Shown here piece by piece: positions 35,642 to 45,803 of a DNA stretch of 64,000 nt. The position numbers and the translations under genes were made by a program. How positions within the stretch are numbered: position 1 is the stretch's first letter; every line of letters starts with the position of its first letter. The notes below the pieces were generated by a model. That model was given only the letters and a program-made list of their open reading frames with translations, was not told where the DNA came from and did not search any database. This DNA is from Caldicellulosiruptor danielii. Lineage in GTDB: Bacteria; Bacillota; Thermoanaerobacteria; Caldicellulosiruptorales; Caldicellulosiruptoraceae. The stretch is taken from contig NZ_CP139957.1 in NCBI RefSeq assembly GCF_034343125.1, forward strand, positions 2,350,001 to 2,414,000, read 5' to 3'.

Positions 35642-38600
35642 TTATTTTTTTAGACTATTGAGAGTTCTAAAGAGCAGTGTCAAAAATTCGGCTCTTGTAA
35701 TTGTATTCTGAGGTCTGAATGTCCCATCTGGATACCCCTTGACAATTCCAAGTTTGTATGCTTTAGCAAGATATTCAACATCAGTAGATGACTGTTCAAG
35801 CAAGTCACTAAATTCAATCTCTGCAGGTTCCACATTAACTCCGATCTTTTCTAATACTTTCATAATTATTGATACAGCTTCGATCCTTGTAAGTGGCTTA
35901 TTAGCATCGCTAACTTCTAAGATTATTTCATTGTCAAGTAAAGCTTTAATAGCTGAAGCTGCCCAGTCAGGAACATTCGCAGGTTTGCTCATATCCTTTG
36001 GCTGAACTTCAAATGCTCTCTGAACAATTACAGCTGCTTCAGCAAGTGTTACATTCTTTGAAGGTTTTAATGTCATGTCGTTGTAGCCCACAATTAAACC
36101 GGATGTTACTGCTTGCTTAAATGTGTCGTATGCCCAGTGTGTCTTTGTTATATCTTTATACGCTTCATCTAATTTTGCCGCAACTACAATGATTGTTCCC
36201 TCTTTCGGTGTATTTATTACTACTCTATTTACCTCTTTCCTTACTGGAACAAGTGATGGTTTATTTGTATCATCTATGACAAATGCAATTGGTATTCGCT
36301 CATCTTTAAATGATACTGGATCAACTTTCACCTCAACTGGAACAGATTTTACAAGTTCCGCATTTTCAATATTGACTTTAATGGCAGGAGCAATAGTCGT
36401 ACCCAACCCAATGCCAGTAGATACCTTTTCAATCTTTTCTACTTTGATGACTGCATTTTTGTTTGTAACAGCATCAGGTGAAACAACAACTTTTATGTCC
36501 TGTCCCAGATTAATGGTTGCTGGCTTGTCAGCTTCAAGTTTAATTGTTACCACATTTTGGGAAGCTGTAGAAGTTATTTGTTGTTGCTGCTGTGTTGGAG
36601 TTTGCATCTGCTGCTGAGTCTGCTGTTGTTGCTGGGTTTGTTGTTGCTGTTGGGTTGTAGTTTGCCCAGAAGGCGTTGTTGGCGTTATGATATATGTTAT
36701 TGTTGTTGACGTTGAAGGCAATGTCGATGGTTGTTGTGGAGCTGGTTGTTGTACAGGTGCAGCAATGAGCTCTAAGCAACCAAACTTAGTTGTGTCTCTC
36801 CAATTGTTACCAATCTTATCATTCCATGTAAGAACACCAACTCTCTTTCCTGTATGGTCAGCATCATTTACTTGGATATCAAAACCTATTACCATTCCTT
36901 CTGAGAGCTTTGTTGTCCTCATATAAACCTGTGCTTCTACAATATATCCGTTTGGAATTATCTTGGTCGCTGTAATAAAGTTCTTAGCATCCCCATTTGT
37001 TCCAAATGTTTGAGTATTTTCATAGTTTACTCTGTATTGAACATCATCGTCTTCATAGTAAGGCGTCTTATGGTTGTTTTCATCAATAAATATTTCGATA
37101 GAATCCTGTTCCCAAGGATTTGTGTTTGCCTTGTTCAAAAGTGGATCGTACACAACTGCATATACATAGATGCAATTTTCATCCCACATCATCCTTGCTT
37201 TTGCATATGCTGAATCATATACTGTGCCTGTTACCGTTACTTTTGTGTCAGTTACTATCTCCTGTGCATTTTTCCATGCATCATCTAATTCTGCATCAAT
37301 CTTTGGCGTTCCCTTCGGTGCTGAAGCAAATTTTACACTGTCTGCCATTGTTAAAATACCATAGTTGTCTGTTTCGACAAGTTGTGAATTTGTCTTATCG
37401 TTCCAGCTATATTGTACTCCATTGTCAACAACTGCAATGTCAAATCCTATGCTTGAATTTACTGCTAAGCTATTATTCAGAAGAAGTTTTATCTCTACTA
37501 CATATCCATTTAGTTGTTGCAATACTACATAATCTTTCACATAACCAATCTTTGACTCAGTCTTTGCACCTGTTCTTGAAATTGAAACCCAGTAGTCATC
37601 ATCTTTTAATTCTGGCAATTTCCCATTGTCTTGATCAACGAAAATCATAATCTTGTCATTGTTAACATCCACACTTGCATCGTTTACTGTAATATAAAGG
37701 CTAAGCTCATTGCCATTCCATAATGACCTTACCTGAGCAATATCCTGCCCTGCATTGTGTTGAATGATAACTGGGATAGTGCCTTTGTATTCTTTATCCA
37801 TAAGACCATCAATTCTTGGCTGTGCATTGTTCGCATATGCTTTATTTATTGCAAGAGGCAACACTGAAGGTTCAACAATAGCCCAATAGTTATATTTTGC
37901 TTGATAGTTGCTATCGAAAAGCAGTGGCCAGTTGTTTCTATCTTTTGACAGCCATGAATAATCATCTTTAAGACCCCAAAGTGTGACATTTGTTATTCTG
38001 TCGCTGTGGCGCTTTAACATTTCAAAAAGCTCTTTAAATTTTAAAGCCTGTTTAATCATAATATCTTGTGGTAATGTGTCATATCGCTGACTGCTGCTTG
38101 TATACACACTAATATCAAGCTCTGTAATTTGAATTTGAAGACCCGGTATTGTGCTAAACAAATTGATAGTATCCTCAATTTCTTTGACTGTTGGCGAATC
38201 CACATTAATGTGTCCCTGTAGACCAACACCATCTATAAGCCCTCTGTCATGCAAAGCTTTGACCATGTTGTAAATAAACTGCCTCTTCTTTGGATTTTCA
38301 GTGCTGTAGTCATTGTAGAAAAGTTTTGCGTTCGGGTCTGCTTCTCGTGCATATTGGAATGCCAGGATTATATACTCGGGTATTCCGCCTGTTTCCGGAG
38401 TTGGTCCTAAAATTCTGTACCATTCACTTCTTCTATATCCATCTGGTTGATTTTCATCAATTGCTTCATTTACAACATCCCATGCATAAACTTTTCCTTT
38501 ATATCTTCCAACAAGTGTTTGAATGTGTGTCTTTAATCTATCTCTCAAAAGCTGCTTATCATCAGGGTTGTTTGGGTCAAGCGACGTACCATCCGAATGC

Positions 38601-40417
38601 TGGAAAAACCAATTCGGAGTTTGTTGATGCCAAACCAGGGTATGTCCTCTTATTCCAATATTATTGCTCTGTGCAAAGTTAACATATTGGTCTGCAATAC
38701 TGAAATTGAACTGCCCTTCAGTCTTTTGTATAGCATCAGGTTTCATCTCATTTTCAGCTGTGATACTATTGAAGTGTTTTAACACCATTGCACTTTCCAC
38801 TGGGTTTTGGAGCACTTTGTATGGTATTGCAACACCAATTGAAAAATATTGACTGTATTGCTGACAAAGTGATGGAATTTCCCACTCCGGCTCTTTTGCT
38901 GCAGTTGGAATTGTAATTGGGTTTTTGTCTATCACTGTGAAGTCATCAAGGTAGAAACTCAAGTTAGCATTTGGTGACTCAACATAGAACACAAGCTGAG
39001 TTGCTGTCATAGGCACTTGGTATGAACCTGAGACCTCTGTCCATGTGCCTGACGGAACTGTCTGCTGGTATTTTATGGTATCATAATTTGAGGTGTTGTC
39101 TGTATTCTTTCTCTCCATCGTAAGTGTTATCTTTTGGTCACTGCCACTGTCCTGATAAACCCATATGCTGAATTGATAATCCTTACCTTTTTCAAGAAGA
39201 CTTGTTAAATCTATTTGAGCACCCTGCCATGTTGCTGTTCTACCTGCCACATATAGCGCCTTTATCCCAGAGTGATAATAAACATTATCATAAACTGTAA
39301 GTGTTACGGTACTTCCTCTTGGAACAAAATCTTCAGTTGTTCCACTTTCAAATGTACATGATTTTATCAGACCTGGATTTACAACAGGTGGGTTTTTATC
39401 TACTGCTGAAAAATCATCAATATAAAAGTCAAAATCAAGTGCTGGTGATTCTACATAAAATATAAGCTGTGTGGCTGTTTGAGGAACTGTGTATGAACCA
39501 GAAACTTCTGTCCAAACCCCCGATGGGACTGTCTGCTGCCATTTTATGGTATCATAATTTGTGGTGTTGTCTGTATTCTTTCTCTCCATCGTAAGTGTTA
39601 TCTTTTGGTCGCTTCCACTGTTCTGATAAACCCATATGCTAAATTGATACTCCTTCCCCTTTTCAAGAATGTTTGTCAGATCTATTTGAGCACCCTGCCA
39701 TGTTTGAGCCCTTCCTGTAACATATAAACTCTTGCTACCTGAATGTGCAACTGTATCAACTACAGAAACCTGAGCATCAGAACCCGTTCCCCTTGCCTGC
39801 CATCCTTCAGTGCTACCGCTTTCAAACGTAGATGACTTTACAATGCCTGATGAAGTTGGCTGAGCAGATGTTACAATCACACTGTCAAGATAAAATTCAA
39901 GTGACTTGTTAGAAGGAATACACACAAGAAGTTTAACACTTTGGAGAGGATTGGGGGTAGTAATTGTAAATTTACCAAATATTTGTTTCCAATAATTGGG
40001 CATTACTATTTTGTCTGCTATTTGTATATATTTTTCACTTGCACTGTCTTTTACATATGCATATACTGAAAATCTTTGCGGCTTTGGATCAGTGTGATAA
40101 ACAAAGACAGAAACAGTATACGTAGTATTTGCCGAAATGTTAGGAGTGATATCAACAACTGCCCCATCCCATGATGAATTTCTGCCTGAAACTTTTAAAG
40201 AATAGTCACCCTCATAAGCCACTCCGTAAACGGTTGCAACAGTAGTTGAGGTCCCTCTTGCTGTCCACCCCTGGATACCGTTTTCAAAGTCAAATTTTAA
40301 ATTAGTTTGACTACTTTGAGCTTTTGCAACTGGTGTCAAAAATGATTGGTACATTGGATTTAGCAATGAGACGAGAAATATTAGCGTCACAAGAAATGCG
40401 ATAAGTCGCTTTTTCAT
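35642..40417 (-). CDS. S-layer-anchored modular xylanase CBM22x3-GH10-CBM9x2-SLHx3
   Basis: 1591 residues from ATG 40417 (GGGAGGGAAG upstream). The order is: signal peptide (1 to about 34, ending AKAQ); CBM22 domains at about 37-185, 193-345 and 351-500; GH10 at about 512-845 with acid/base Glu651 in DVVNEA and nucleophile Glu766 in ITELDIS; CBM9 domains at about 860-1030 and 1036-1214; a Pro/Thr/Gln linker to 1287; an unassigned beta-type module at 1288-1415; and three SLH repeats at 1417-1591. It hydrolyses xylan while bound to the cell surface through the S-layer; CBM22 and CBM9 bind xylan and sugar ends. This architecture is typical of Caldicellulosiruptor. Single-gene unit with its own terminator. 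Confidence 0.95.
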   Translation of the reverse strand: MKKRLIAFLVTLIFLVSLLNPMYQSFLTPVAKAQSSQTNLKFDFENGIQGWTARGTSTTVATVYGVAYEGDYSLKVSGRNSSWDGAVVDITPNISANTTYTVSVFVYHTDPKPQRFSVYAYVKDSASEKYIQIADKIVMPNYWKQIFGKFTITTPNPLQSVKLLVCIPSNKSLEFYLDSVIVTSAQPTSSGIVKSSTFESGSTEGWQARGTGSDAQVSVVDTVAHSGSKSLYVTGRAQTWQGAQIDLTNILEKGKEYQFSIWVYQNSGSDQKITLTMERKNTDNTTNYDTIKWQQTVPSGVWTEVSGSYTVPQTATQLIFYVESPALDFDFYIDDFSAVDKNPPVVNPGLIKSCTFESGTTEDFVPRGSTVTLTVYDNVYYHSGIKALYVAGRTATWQGAQIDLTSLLEKGKDYQFSIWVYQDSGSDQKITLTMERKNTDNTSNYDTIKYQQTVPSGTWTEVSGSYQVPMTATQLVFYVESPNANLSFYLDDFTVIDKNPITIPTAAKEPEWEIPSLCQQYSQYFSIGVAIPYKVLQNPVESAMVLKHFNSITAENEMKPDAIQKTEGQFNFSIADQYVNFAQSNNIGIRGHTLVWHQQTPNWFFQHSDGTSLDPNNPDDKQLLRDRLKTHIQTLVGRYKGKVYAWDVVNEAIDENQPDGYRRSEWYRILGPTPETGGIPEYIILAFQYAREADPNAKLFYNDYSTENPKKRQFIYNMVKALHDRGLIDGVGLQGHINVDSPTVKEIEDTINLFSTIPGLQIQITELDISVYTSSSQRYDTLPQDIMIKQALKFKELFEMLKRHSDRITNVTLWGLKDDYSWLSKDRNNWPLLFDSNYQAKYNYWAIVEPSVLPLAINKAYANNAQPRIDGLMDKEYKGTIPVIIQHNAGQDIAQVRSLWNGNELSLYITVNDASVDVNNDKIMIFVDQDNGKLPELKDDDYWVSISRTGAKTESKIGYVKDYVVLQQLNGYVVEIKLLLNNSLAVNSSIGFDIAVVDNGVQYSWNDKTNSQLVETDNYGILTMADSVKFASAPKGTPKIDAELDDAWKNAQEIVTDTKVTVTGTVYDSAYAKARMMWDENCIYVYAVVYDPLLNKANTNPWEQDSIEIFIDENNHKTPYYEDDDVQYRVNYENTQTFGTNGDAKNFITATKIIPNGYIVEAQVYMRTTKLSEGMVIGFDIQVNDADHTGKRVGVLTWNDKIGNNWRDTTKFGCLELIAAPVQQPAPQQPSTLPSTSTTITYIITPTTPSGQTTTQQQQQTQQQQQTQQQMQTPTQQQQQITSTASQNVVTIKLEADKPATINLGQDIKVVVSPDAVTNKNAVIKVEKIEKVSTGIGLGTTIAPAIKVNIENAELVKSVPVEVKVDPVSFKDERIPIAFVIDDTNKPSLVPVRKEVNRVVINTPKEGTIIVVAAKLDEAYKDITKTHWAYDTFKQAVTSGLIVGYNDMTLKPSKNVTLAEAAVIVQRAFEVQPKDMSKPANVPDWAASAIKALLDNEIILEVSDANKPLTRIEAVSIIMKVLEKIGVNVEPAEIEFSDLLEQSSTDVEYLAKAYKLGIVKGYPDGTFRPQNTITRAEFLTLLFRTLNSLKK
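38920..39850 (-). repeat. Tandem duplication of a CBM22-encoding unit
   Basis: The second and third CBM22 modules are near-identical at DNA level over long stretches (for example 39066-39182 against 39536-39652, differing at only a few positions), with a period of 470 bases. The first CBM22 is much more diverged, pointing to a recent internal duplication or gene conversion. Confidence 0.8.
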
Positions 40418-40577
40418 TATTCTATCTTCCCTCCCTTTATTTTGGCTTGAGAATAATATATAACACCAAATTTCAAACTTAAACCCCAAAAATTTGACTA
40501 AAATCTCCTAAAAATTAAATTAAATTTGATTTCAATATTGACTAAATTTTTCTAATATTCTTTAATATTTCATTTAT

Positions 40578-40620
40578 AACAAACAAAATAAGCACAGCAG
40601 TTTTTACTTCTGCTGTGCTT
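40578..40620 (-). terminator. Terminator of the iron alcohol dehydrogenase gene
   Basis: An 11-bp perfect stem (40590-40600 with 40610-40620) is followed on the minus strand by TATTTTGTTTG. It lies 31 bases after the stop. Confidence 0.85.
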
Positions 40621-40651
40621 GAATAATATAAACTTATCTAAATTCTACAAT

Positions 40652-41839
40652 TTATTTATATGCATTTTTCATTATCTGCACAGTTTCTTCAAAAGAAAGC
40701 TTATACGGGTCAACCTCAAAAAGTCCGCCCATTGTTTTTATAGCGTTGTCGGCAAGCTTTTCAATTTCATCCTCTTTAATTCCATAGTCAGACATCTTCA
40801 AATTCCCAACACCACACTCTTCCTGTAGCTTTTTCATTGCCTTGACAAATGCAAATGGTCTTTCATCCTCTGGTAAGCTGTCAACATCAATGCCCATTGC
40901 TCTTGCAAGCTGGATATATCTTTGAGGCACCTTTGATGCAAAGAATGTATGATAAGCCTCGGATAGCATTATAAGCCCTGCACCATGTGGCAAATCCGGG
41001 TGAAAGGCAGAAAGAGCATGTTCCATTGAATGTTCTGATGTACAGCTTGAAGTTGACTCAACAAAGCCTGCTAAAGTGTTTGCCAAAGCGACATACGTCC
41101 TTGCCTCAAGATTGCTGCCATCTTTAACGCAAATCGGCAGATACTTTGCAATGAGTTCAACGCTCTTTAGTGCAAATGCATCGCTGATTGGCGTCGCAAT
41201 CTTTGCAATATACCCTTCAACTGCATGAAAGAAAGCATCAAACCCTTGGTATGCTGTAAGATGCGGCGGCACACTTAGCATAAGCTCTGGGTCAACCACA
41301 GAAAGTGTTGGGAATGTATACTGATTGCCATAGCCTATTTTTTCGTTTGTTTCTTCATTTGTTATAACAGTCCACGGGTCAGCTTCTGTCCCAGTGCCTG
41401 CTGTTGTTGTTATTGCAACAATTGGCAGTGCACCATTTGTTGGTAATTTGCCTTTGCCTGTTCCACCCACAATATAGTCCCAGTAATCGCCATCGTGTTT
41501 TGCCATCAGAGCAATGCTTTTTGCAGAATCTATACTGCTTCCACCACCAAGCCCAATTACAAAGTCGCATCCTTCTTCCTTTGCTAATTTTGCACCTTCC
41601 ATAACATGTTTTTTGATAGGATTTGGCAAAATTTTGTCAAACACCACATAGTCTATCCCTTTTTCTTTCAGTATAGAAGTTAGCCTGTCCAAGTATCCAT
41701 ACTTTTTCATAGATGTACCTGCTGATATGACAATCAAAGCCTTTTTGCCCGGCAAATTTTCGTCCTTGAGCCTGTTTAAAGACCCTGGTCCAAATAGGAT
41801 TTTTGTAGGCATAAAATAGTTAAACACCAAATTTTCCAT
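40652..41839 (-). CDS. Iron-containing alcohol dehydrogenase
   Basis: A 395-residue group III (Fe-ADH) enzyme. ILFGPGSLNRL, the NAD(P)-binding GGGSSIDSAKSIA, TTTAGTGTEADPWTVI, and iron ligands in AFHPDLPHGAGL and EHSMEHALSAFH are family hallmarks. It reduces aldehydes or ketones to alcohols, likely as an electron sink; butanol or 1,3-propanediol dehydrogenase-like specificity cannot be separated. Divergent from an HxlR regulator, with a control region holding a cre-like site on its promoter and a palindrome on the other. Start ATG 41839 with GGAGGGG upstream. Confidence 0.92.
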   Translation of the reverse strand: MENLVFNYFMPTKILFGPGSLNRLKDENLPGKKALIVISAGTSMKKYGYLDRLTSILKEKGIDYVVFDKILPNPIKKHVMEGAKLAKEEGCDFVIGLGGGSSIDSAKSIALMAKHDGDYWDYIVGGTGKGKLPTNGALPIVAITTTAGTGTEADPWTVITNEETNEKIGYGNQYTFPTLSVVDPELMLSVPPHLTAYQGFDAFFHAVEGYIAKIATPISDAFALKSVELIAKYLPICVKDGSNLEARTYVALANTLAGFVESTSSCTSEHSMEHALSAFHPDLPHGAGLIMLSEAYHTFFASKVPQRYIQLARAMGIDVDSLPEDERPFAFVKAMKKLQEECGVGNLKMSDYGIKEDEIEKLADNAIKTMGGLFEVDPYKLSFEETVQIMKNAYK

Positions 41840-41900
41840 AGTTTTACCCCTCCAAAATTATAAATTTCAAAAACTCAAACCCAAAATACCTTTTAAGTTT

Positions 41901-41928
41901 AGTATAATATTCTTGTCAACGTTTACAA
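41901..41928 (-). promoter_or_regulatory. Fe-ADH promoter with cre/LacI-type operator
   Basis: On the minus strand TTGTAA (41928-41923) and TATACT (41906-41901) are spaced by 16 bases. The -35 overlaps TTGTAAACGTTGACA (41928-41914), which fits the CcpA cre consensus WTGNAANCGNWNNCW and is nearly palindromic around AACGTT. Which LacI-type protein would use it is unknown. Confidence 0.55.
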
Positions 41929-41950
41929 GAGTGCACTTTTTGGATATAAA
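41922..41950 (+). promoter_or_regulatory. Promoter of the HxlR gene
   Basis: TTTACA (41922-41927), a 17-base spacer and TATAAA (41945-41950). Its -35 overlaps the -35 of the divergent Fe-ADH promoter. Confidence 0.6.
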
Positions 41951-41967
41951 GTATCATAGATGATACT
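41950..41967. promoter_or_regulatory. Perfect 18-bp palindrome, likely HxlR operator
   Basis: AGTATCAT-AG-ATGATACT begins at the last base of the -10 element of the HxlR promoter, an ideal autorepression position. HxlR-type regulators bind such dyads as dimers. Confidence 0.7.
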
Positions 41968-41987
41968 AAAGGAAGGTGTTTTTTGAT

Positions 41988-42380
41988 ATGGCTCAAAAGC
42001 AGAAAATTAAGGAAGCAACATGCGAAATAGAAGTTGCATTTGAGGTAATAGGCGGGAAATGGAAACCACTTATTTTGTGGTATTTAGGTGAATATGGAAT
42101 ACTAAGATTTGCTCAGCTGCAACACTTAATCCCTGATATTACACACAGAATTTTGACAAAACAGCTTCGTGAGCTTGAGGAGCATGGTTTGATTTTGCGC
42201 AAAGTATATCCTGAGGTGCCTGTAAAGGTGGAATATAGCCTTACTGAAAAAGGAAAAGAGGTTTTACCAATACTTGATATGATGTGCGACTGGGCAGATA
42301 AGTATGACTATTTTGGATATAAGCTAAAATATTGTCTTTGTAATGACAACTCCTGCGAGATTGCTCAGGATGATTCCTGA
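41988..42380 (+). CDS. HxlR-family transcriptional regulator
   Basis: A 130-residue winged-helix protein: CEIEVAFEVIGGKWKPLILWYL, FAQLQHLIPDITHRILTKQLRELEEHGLI and the wing EYSLTEKGKEVLPIL are the HxlR signature. There is a Cys near position 12 and four near the C-terminus (YCLCNDNSCEIA plus MMCDW), so thiol, metal or electrophile sensing is possible. The ATG at 41988 follows AAGGAAGGTG by nine bases. Divergent from the Fe-ADH, the likely target. Confidence 0.92.
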   Translation: MAQKQKIKEATCEIEVAFEVIGGKWKPLILWYLGEYGILRFAQLQHLIPDITHRILTKQLRELEEHGLILRKVYPEVPVKVEYSLTEKGKEVLPILDMMCDWADKYDYFGYKLKYCLCNDNSCEIAQDDS

Positions 42381-42430
42381 ACACAAAAGAAAATTTGCTG
42401 GCAAAATTTTTCAATTAAAAAGGGGGATAT

Positions 42431-42793
42431 TTGCAAGTGTACCTTTTCGTCTATGGCAGCCTTCTTTCTCATAACAGCCACAACTTTCTGCTAAATGGTT
42501 GTAAATTCATAGGGAAAGCCATTTTAGAAGACTTTGGACTTTACAAGGTAAGCTGGTACCCTGCAATAGTGCCAAAAGAAAACTCAAAGGTGCTTGGTGA
42601 GGTTTACCAAATTGACCCAAGCACCTTAAAAAAGATAGATGAATTTGAAGATGAAGGTGAGCTTTACAAAAGAAAAGAGGTTGAGGTTGTACTTGAGAAA
42701 GGTGACATTTTGAAAGCTTGGACTTATGTGTATTTGTTTGATGTTGATGAGGATAACTACGTTCCTTTTGAGAATCAGCCATGGAGGGGGTAA
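42431..42793 (+). CDS. Gamma-glutamylcyclotransferase-like (AIG2/GGCT fold) protein
   Basis: A 120-residue protein starting LFVYGSLLSHNSHNFLL, the substrate-binding YGSL motif of the GGCT/AIG2 family. The catalytic Glu is probable in DEFEDEGELYKRKEVEV. Members cyclise gamma-glutamyl peptides or amines, but many are uncharacterised. The start is TTG 42431 with AGGGGGATA upstream (GTG six bases later is possible). Same strand as HxlR, 50 bases after it. Confidence 0.8.
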   Translation: MQVYLFVYGSLLSHNSHNFLLNGCKFIGKAILEDFGLYKVSWYPAIVPKENSKVLGEVYQIDPSTLKKIDEFEDEGELYKRKEVEVVLEKGDILKAWTYVYLFDVDEDNYVPFENQPWRG

Positions 42794-42921
42794 AGCTTTA
42801 AAATTTTAATTTTATTTATTAATAGATGTGATTGGACTTTTTATAAAAGATGATATAATAAAGCTAAAGGCTGTTGTTTTGTTCTTAATAAAGAAAAATT
42901 TTTTAAAGGAGAGAACTTTTT

Positions 42922-43629
42922 ATGAAAGTAATAGTAACAGGGACAAATAAAGGACTTGGTTTATGTCTTGTAAAAAAGTTTGCGCAAATGGGGCACAGCG
43001 TAGTTGCTGGGTTTTATGAAAAAGATGATATTAGCAAACTGCAAGAATTCGTGAATTCCAAAAATTATAATGGTGAAGTCTTTCTGGTGCCCATGGATGT
43101 TTCAGACGAAAAGTCAGTTTCACAAGCTGTTAGTATTATAAAAGAAAAATACAGTCAAATAGATGCTGTTATTCACAATGCTGCTGTGCTTTTTCCATCC
43201 GATAGAAACTCAGATATTCTCAACACTGATATTGATATTTTAAGAAAAACCCTGGAAGTAAATACAATTGGAACAGTAATAGTTATGAAACATATTTACG
43301 ATATTGTTAGAAAAGATGGTAAAGGAATTATGATTTTTATAACATCTGATGCTGCTTCAATAACCAATACTGGCAGTAGTTTCCCTGCTTATTCTATCTC
43401 AAAAGCAGCTGCTAACAAAGCTGTGATAATTTTAAAAAGAACAATTGGTGATGCTTGCAGAATTTACGCTATGCATCCTGGCTGGATGAAAACAGATATG
43501 GGTGGCGAAGGTGCGCAAATTGACCCTATGGAATCTGCCCAAGGTATTTATGACATAATAGTAGGCAACGTAAAGATAGATAAAGATGTGTGGTATATAA
43601 ATTATAAAGGTGAACAGATGATAGTGTAG
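42922..43629 (+). CDS. Short-chain dehydrogenase/reductase
   Basis: A 235-residue classical SDR: TGTNKGLGLCL for cofactor binding, NAAVL, catalytic Ser in ITSDAASI and YSISKAAANKA (YxxxK). PGWMKTDMGG is conserved after the active site. NAD(P)-dependent oxidoreductase of unknown substrate. ATG after AAAGGAGAG. The DUF421 gene starts 15 bases after its stop, so they may be cotranscribed. Confidence 0.88.
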   Translation: MKVIVTGTNKGLGLCLVKKFAQMGHSVVAGFYEKDDISKLQEFVNSKNYNGEVFLVPMDVSDEKSVSQAVSIIKEKYSQIDAVIHNAAVLFPSDRNSDILNTDIDILRKTLEVNTIGTVIVMKHIYDIVRKDGKGIMIFITSDAASITNTGSSFPAYSISKAAANKAVIILKRTIGDACRIYAMHPGWMKTDMGGEGAQIDPMESAQGIYDIIVGNVKIDKDVWYINYKGEQMIV

Positions 43630-43644
43630 TGAGGTTTTATCAAT

Positions 43645-44149
43645 ATGGCAAAATACTGGTATATAGCGTTTAGTTCAGTTTGTATATATTTTTTCATAAT
43701 TTTTGCAATCCGTCTCTTTGGTAAAAAAGATGTTTCTCAATTATCTTTGAGTGATTTAGTTTTTATACTCTTGCTTGGTAATTCTGTCCAAAATGCAATG
43801 GTAGGACAAGACTCCTCATTGGTAGGTGGTCTTGTCTCTGCTTTTTCTTTATTTTTGGCAAATTACTTCATGAAAAAAAACTTACCGTTTTCCAAAAATT
43901 GAAAGATTAATAGAAGGTGAACCTTTGTTGCTGATTTATAATGGGAAAATTAACATTGAGAATCTCTCTAAAGCTAAAATTACAGGGGATGAGTTGCTTG
44001 AAGCTATAAGAGAACATGGTGCCCTGTCAATTGAAGAAGTTGAACTTGGAGTTCTTGAAATGGATGGTAATATAAGCATTATCACTCAGCGGTCAAAAGA
44101 TGAATATGTAAAAAAGAAGATACCCTTGAGGGCAGAGAGAAGAGAATGA
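43645..44149 (+). pseudogene. DUF421 (YetF-like) membrane protein split by a frameshift in an A-tract
   Basis: The first part (43645-43902) has the N-terminal helices (YWYIAFSSVCIYFFIIFAIR, LSLSDLVFILLLGNSVQNAM) and ends falsely at NLPFSKN. In the next frame the family continues TYRFPKIERLIEGEPLLLIY, ELLEAIREHG, EEVELGVLEMDGNISII. The shift falls at a run of eight A (43873-43880); nine would restore the frame. The joined product has normal DUF421 layout. Possible reasons: a sequencing miscall, a real mutation, or slippage at the A-tract restoring some full protein. Confidence 0.82.
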
Positions 44150-44186
44150 AAAAATGTAACCAAATTTTTAGCTTAACTTTGTAGTT

Positions 44187-44597
44187 CTAAGCCGTATCTA
44201 CAATTTCCACATTAAGTCTTGAAAAATGCTTTTTATCAAAAGTGAATATCCTGTTGTTTCCTGACTTTGCCATGTGATTAGAAAGATATGCATCAATGAA
44301 ATCAACATTGCTTTCCTTATAACTTTTGAGTGCAAAAAGAACAACATCCTCTTCTTCTACTTCAATACCATCTGAGCATATGAATGCACTAAGAATATCA
44401 GCTATTTCATTCTTCGGTATCTTATAAAACGACTCAAGAGTCCATACAACCTCTGCGATTGTAATTGGTGCAACAAGCAGTTTTAATTTTCCTTGCTCGG
44501 CCTTAAGCATAATCTTCTGAGCTTTCTGAAAAAACTCCTCGTGGTCATGCAAAAGATATCTCAAAATTACATTCGCATCAATCCATACTTTTTCCAT
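44187..44597 (-). CDS. PIN-domain toxin (VapC-like)
   Basis: A 136-residue PIN nuclease: the first acidic residue in WIDANVILRYLL, Glu in TIAEVVWTLESFY, and the acidic pair in VDFIDAYLSNHMA and FTFDKKHF. It would cleave RNA. It overlaps the antitoxin gene by 20 bases, the usual toxin-antitoxin layout. Confidence 0.88.
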   Translation of the reverse strand: MEKVWIDANVILRYLLHDHEEFFQKAQKIMLKAEQGKLKLLVAPITIAEVVWTLESFYKIPKNEIADILSAFICSDGIEVEEEDVVLFALKSYKESNVDFIDAYLSNHMAKSGNNRIFTFDKKHFSRLNVEIVDTA

Positions 44598-44865
44598 TAT
44601 GCTGTGTCCCCTTTACTCTTTTGCTTACCCAGATTTCTTTTGTAGCCTCAGCTTCATGTTCCAAATCTGTAAATACGACTGATGACTTTAGAGAACCCCC
44701 AAGCTCTGATAGTTTTCGCTTTTTTATAACTTCAATTACAACCTTGCCATCGTCTTGCACGGTGAAAAGCACACTGTCTCCAACATCTGCTCCAATAATC
44801 CTTCTTATCTCAGCTGGTAACTGTACTTGTCCCCTCCCAGTAATTTTCGACGTTGCACGTATCAT
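44578..44865 (-). CDS. AbrB/MazE-type antitoxin of the PIN toxin
   Basis: A 95-residue protein with a swapped-hairpin AbrB domain at the start (TSKITGRGQVQLPAEIRRII, GADVGDSVLFTVQDDGKVVI) and a Lys/Glu-rich tail that would wrap the toxin. The ATG at 44863-44865 has GAGGTG upstream; the frame runs back to 44910. It likely represses its own promoter. The 44911-45179 stretch upstream holds no gene. Confidence 0.88.
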   Translation of the reverse strand: MIRATSKITGRGQVQLPAEIRRIIGADVGDSVLFTVQDDGKVVIEVIKKRKLSELGGSLKSSVVFTDLEHEAEATKEIWVSKRVKGTQHNGKSMD

Positions 44866-45179
44866 ACAAAACACCTCATCAACAATTGTTCTAAATTTAT
44901 TATAATTCATGAAATTTTAAATTTCAATGATCTGATTTACTGTTCATTAAATATCAATAAAATATGATTTGCCTCTATGAAAAAACAAAATATTTCTCTT
45001 GATTGTATTGCATCAAATTATGATTTGTTAACAAGAAATAGATTTTCATATTTATACCGAACTATTCGAAACTCTTTTAAATAACACTATTCTTTATTTG
45101 GCTATATTTACCTCTAAACATATTTATTGTATAATATTAGGGTAAGTAATATGGAGTCTATTTTGGAGGTATCATAGAA

Positions 45180-45761
45180 GTGAAAAAAAGGAAAATTCTA
45201 ATTTTAGTTACCTTTTTAACCATAGTTAGTTGTATAATATTTATTTTTATCGGCACAAAAAGTATTCAAAAATTGAATATTGAGAAAGAGAAAATAAAGA
45301 AAACAGTCATAGGAGCTTTAAAGATAGATCAATTAATTATCTTTCCTGCCGAATACACAAAGTCACCAGATATTCAAATTCCTAAGGAAGTTGTTGATAA
45401 AAAACTTAAAGAAGTTGAGCAAGCATGTGAAAAATACCTGAGCAAAAAATCTGGTTGGTTTGCAAACAGGTTGAAGGTTTATCAAAAAGCAGTACTTGCT
45501 GAAGCATATCCTTCTTCGGATATAAGAGCTGTTGAGCTTAAAATATCCGATATAAAATTTTTGAAAATAAAAGTTAAAGGCAAAAAAGCAGCAGTTGTAG
45601 TTGACATATTTGGCGAGTATATGTCTGTAATGAACAAGGGACATATTGCTCACAACTATATAAAAGTTGGTGAAAGGCATTATTTCGATTTAGAAAAAGA
45701 AAATGGTGACTGGAAGATTACTTCAGAAACTTTTAATTTTCTTCCCGGATACGAGCCATAA
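45180..45761 (+). CDS. Membrane-anchored extracytoplasmic protein, unknown
   Basis: 193 residues from a GTG start with TTGGAGGT about 12 bases upstream. A basic N-terminus and one helix (ILILVTFLTIVSCIIFIFIG) anchor a 165-residue outer domain with a Lys-rich charged sequence and a mixed alpha/beta pattern (VELKISDIKFLKIKVKGKKA, AVVVDIFGEYM, ENGDWKITSETFNFLPGY). The layout is like NTF2-type small extracytoplasmic domains. No family recognised; single gene with its own terminator. Confidence 0.75.
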   Translation: MKKRKILILVTFLTIVSCIIFIFIGTKSIQKLNIEKEKIKKTVIGALKIDQLIIFPAEYTKSPDIQIPKEVVDKKLKEVEQACEKYLSKKSGWFANRLKVYQKAVLAEAYPSSDIRAVELKISDIKFLKIKVKGKKAAVVVDIFGEYMSVMNKGHIAHNYIKVGERHYFDLEKENGDWKITSETFNFLPGYEP

Positions 45762-45769
45762 AATTAAGT

Positions 45770-45799
45770 GGGGCTGTCACATTGAACAGCCCCTTTTGT
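45770..45799 (+). terminator. Terminator between the membrane-protein gene and convergent cysS
   Basis: An 8-bp perfect stem GGGGCTGT/ACAGCCCC (45770-45777 with 45786-45793) followed by TTTTGTT. Confidence 0.88.
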
Positions 45800-45803
45800 T
45801 CAA

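Noticed and set aside
36570-36670. Short CAA/CAG-rich repeats that could be mistaken for a repeat array
   Set aside because: They encode the Gln/Thr linker of the xylanase in frame; there is no spacer-repeat periodicity. No CRISPR array is visible anywhere in the window.
37120-37650. 176-residue plus-strand frame inside the xylanase gene
   Set aside because: Antisense shadow of the GH10/CBM9 coding sequence, with biased His/Leu/Cys composition and no ribosome site.
41914-41928. Rex operator at the Fe-ADH promoter
   Set aside because: The dyad is 16 bases with a CG centre; Rex sites are TTGTGAA-N4-TTCACAA (18 bases). The cre/LacI pattern fits better.
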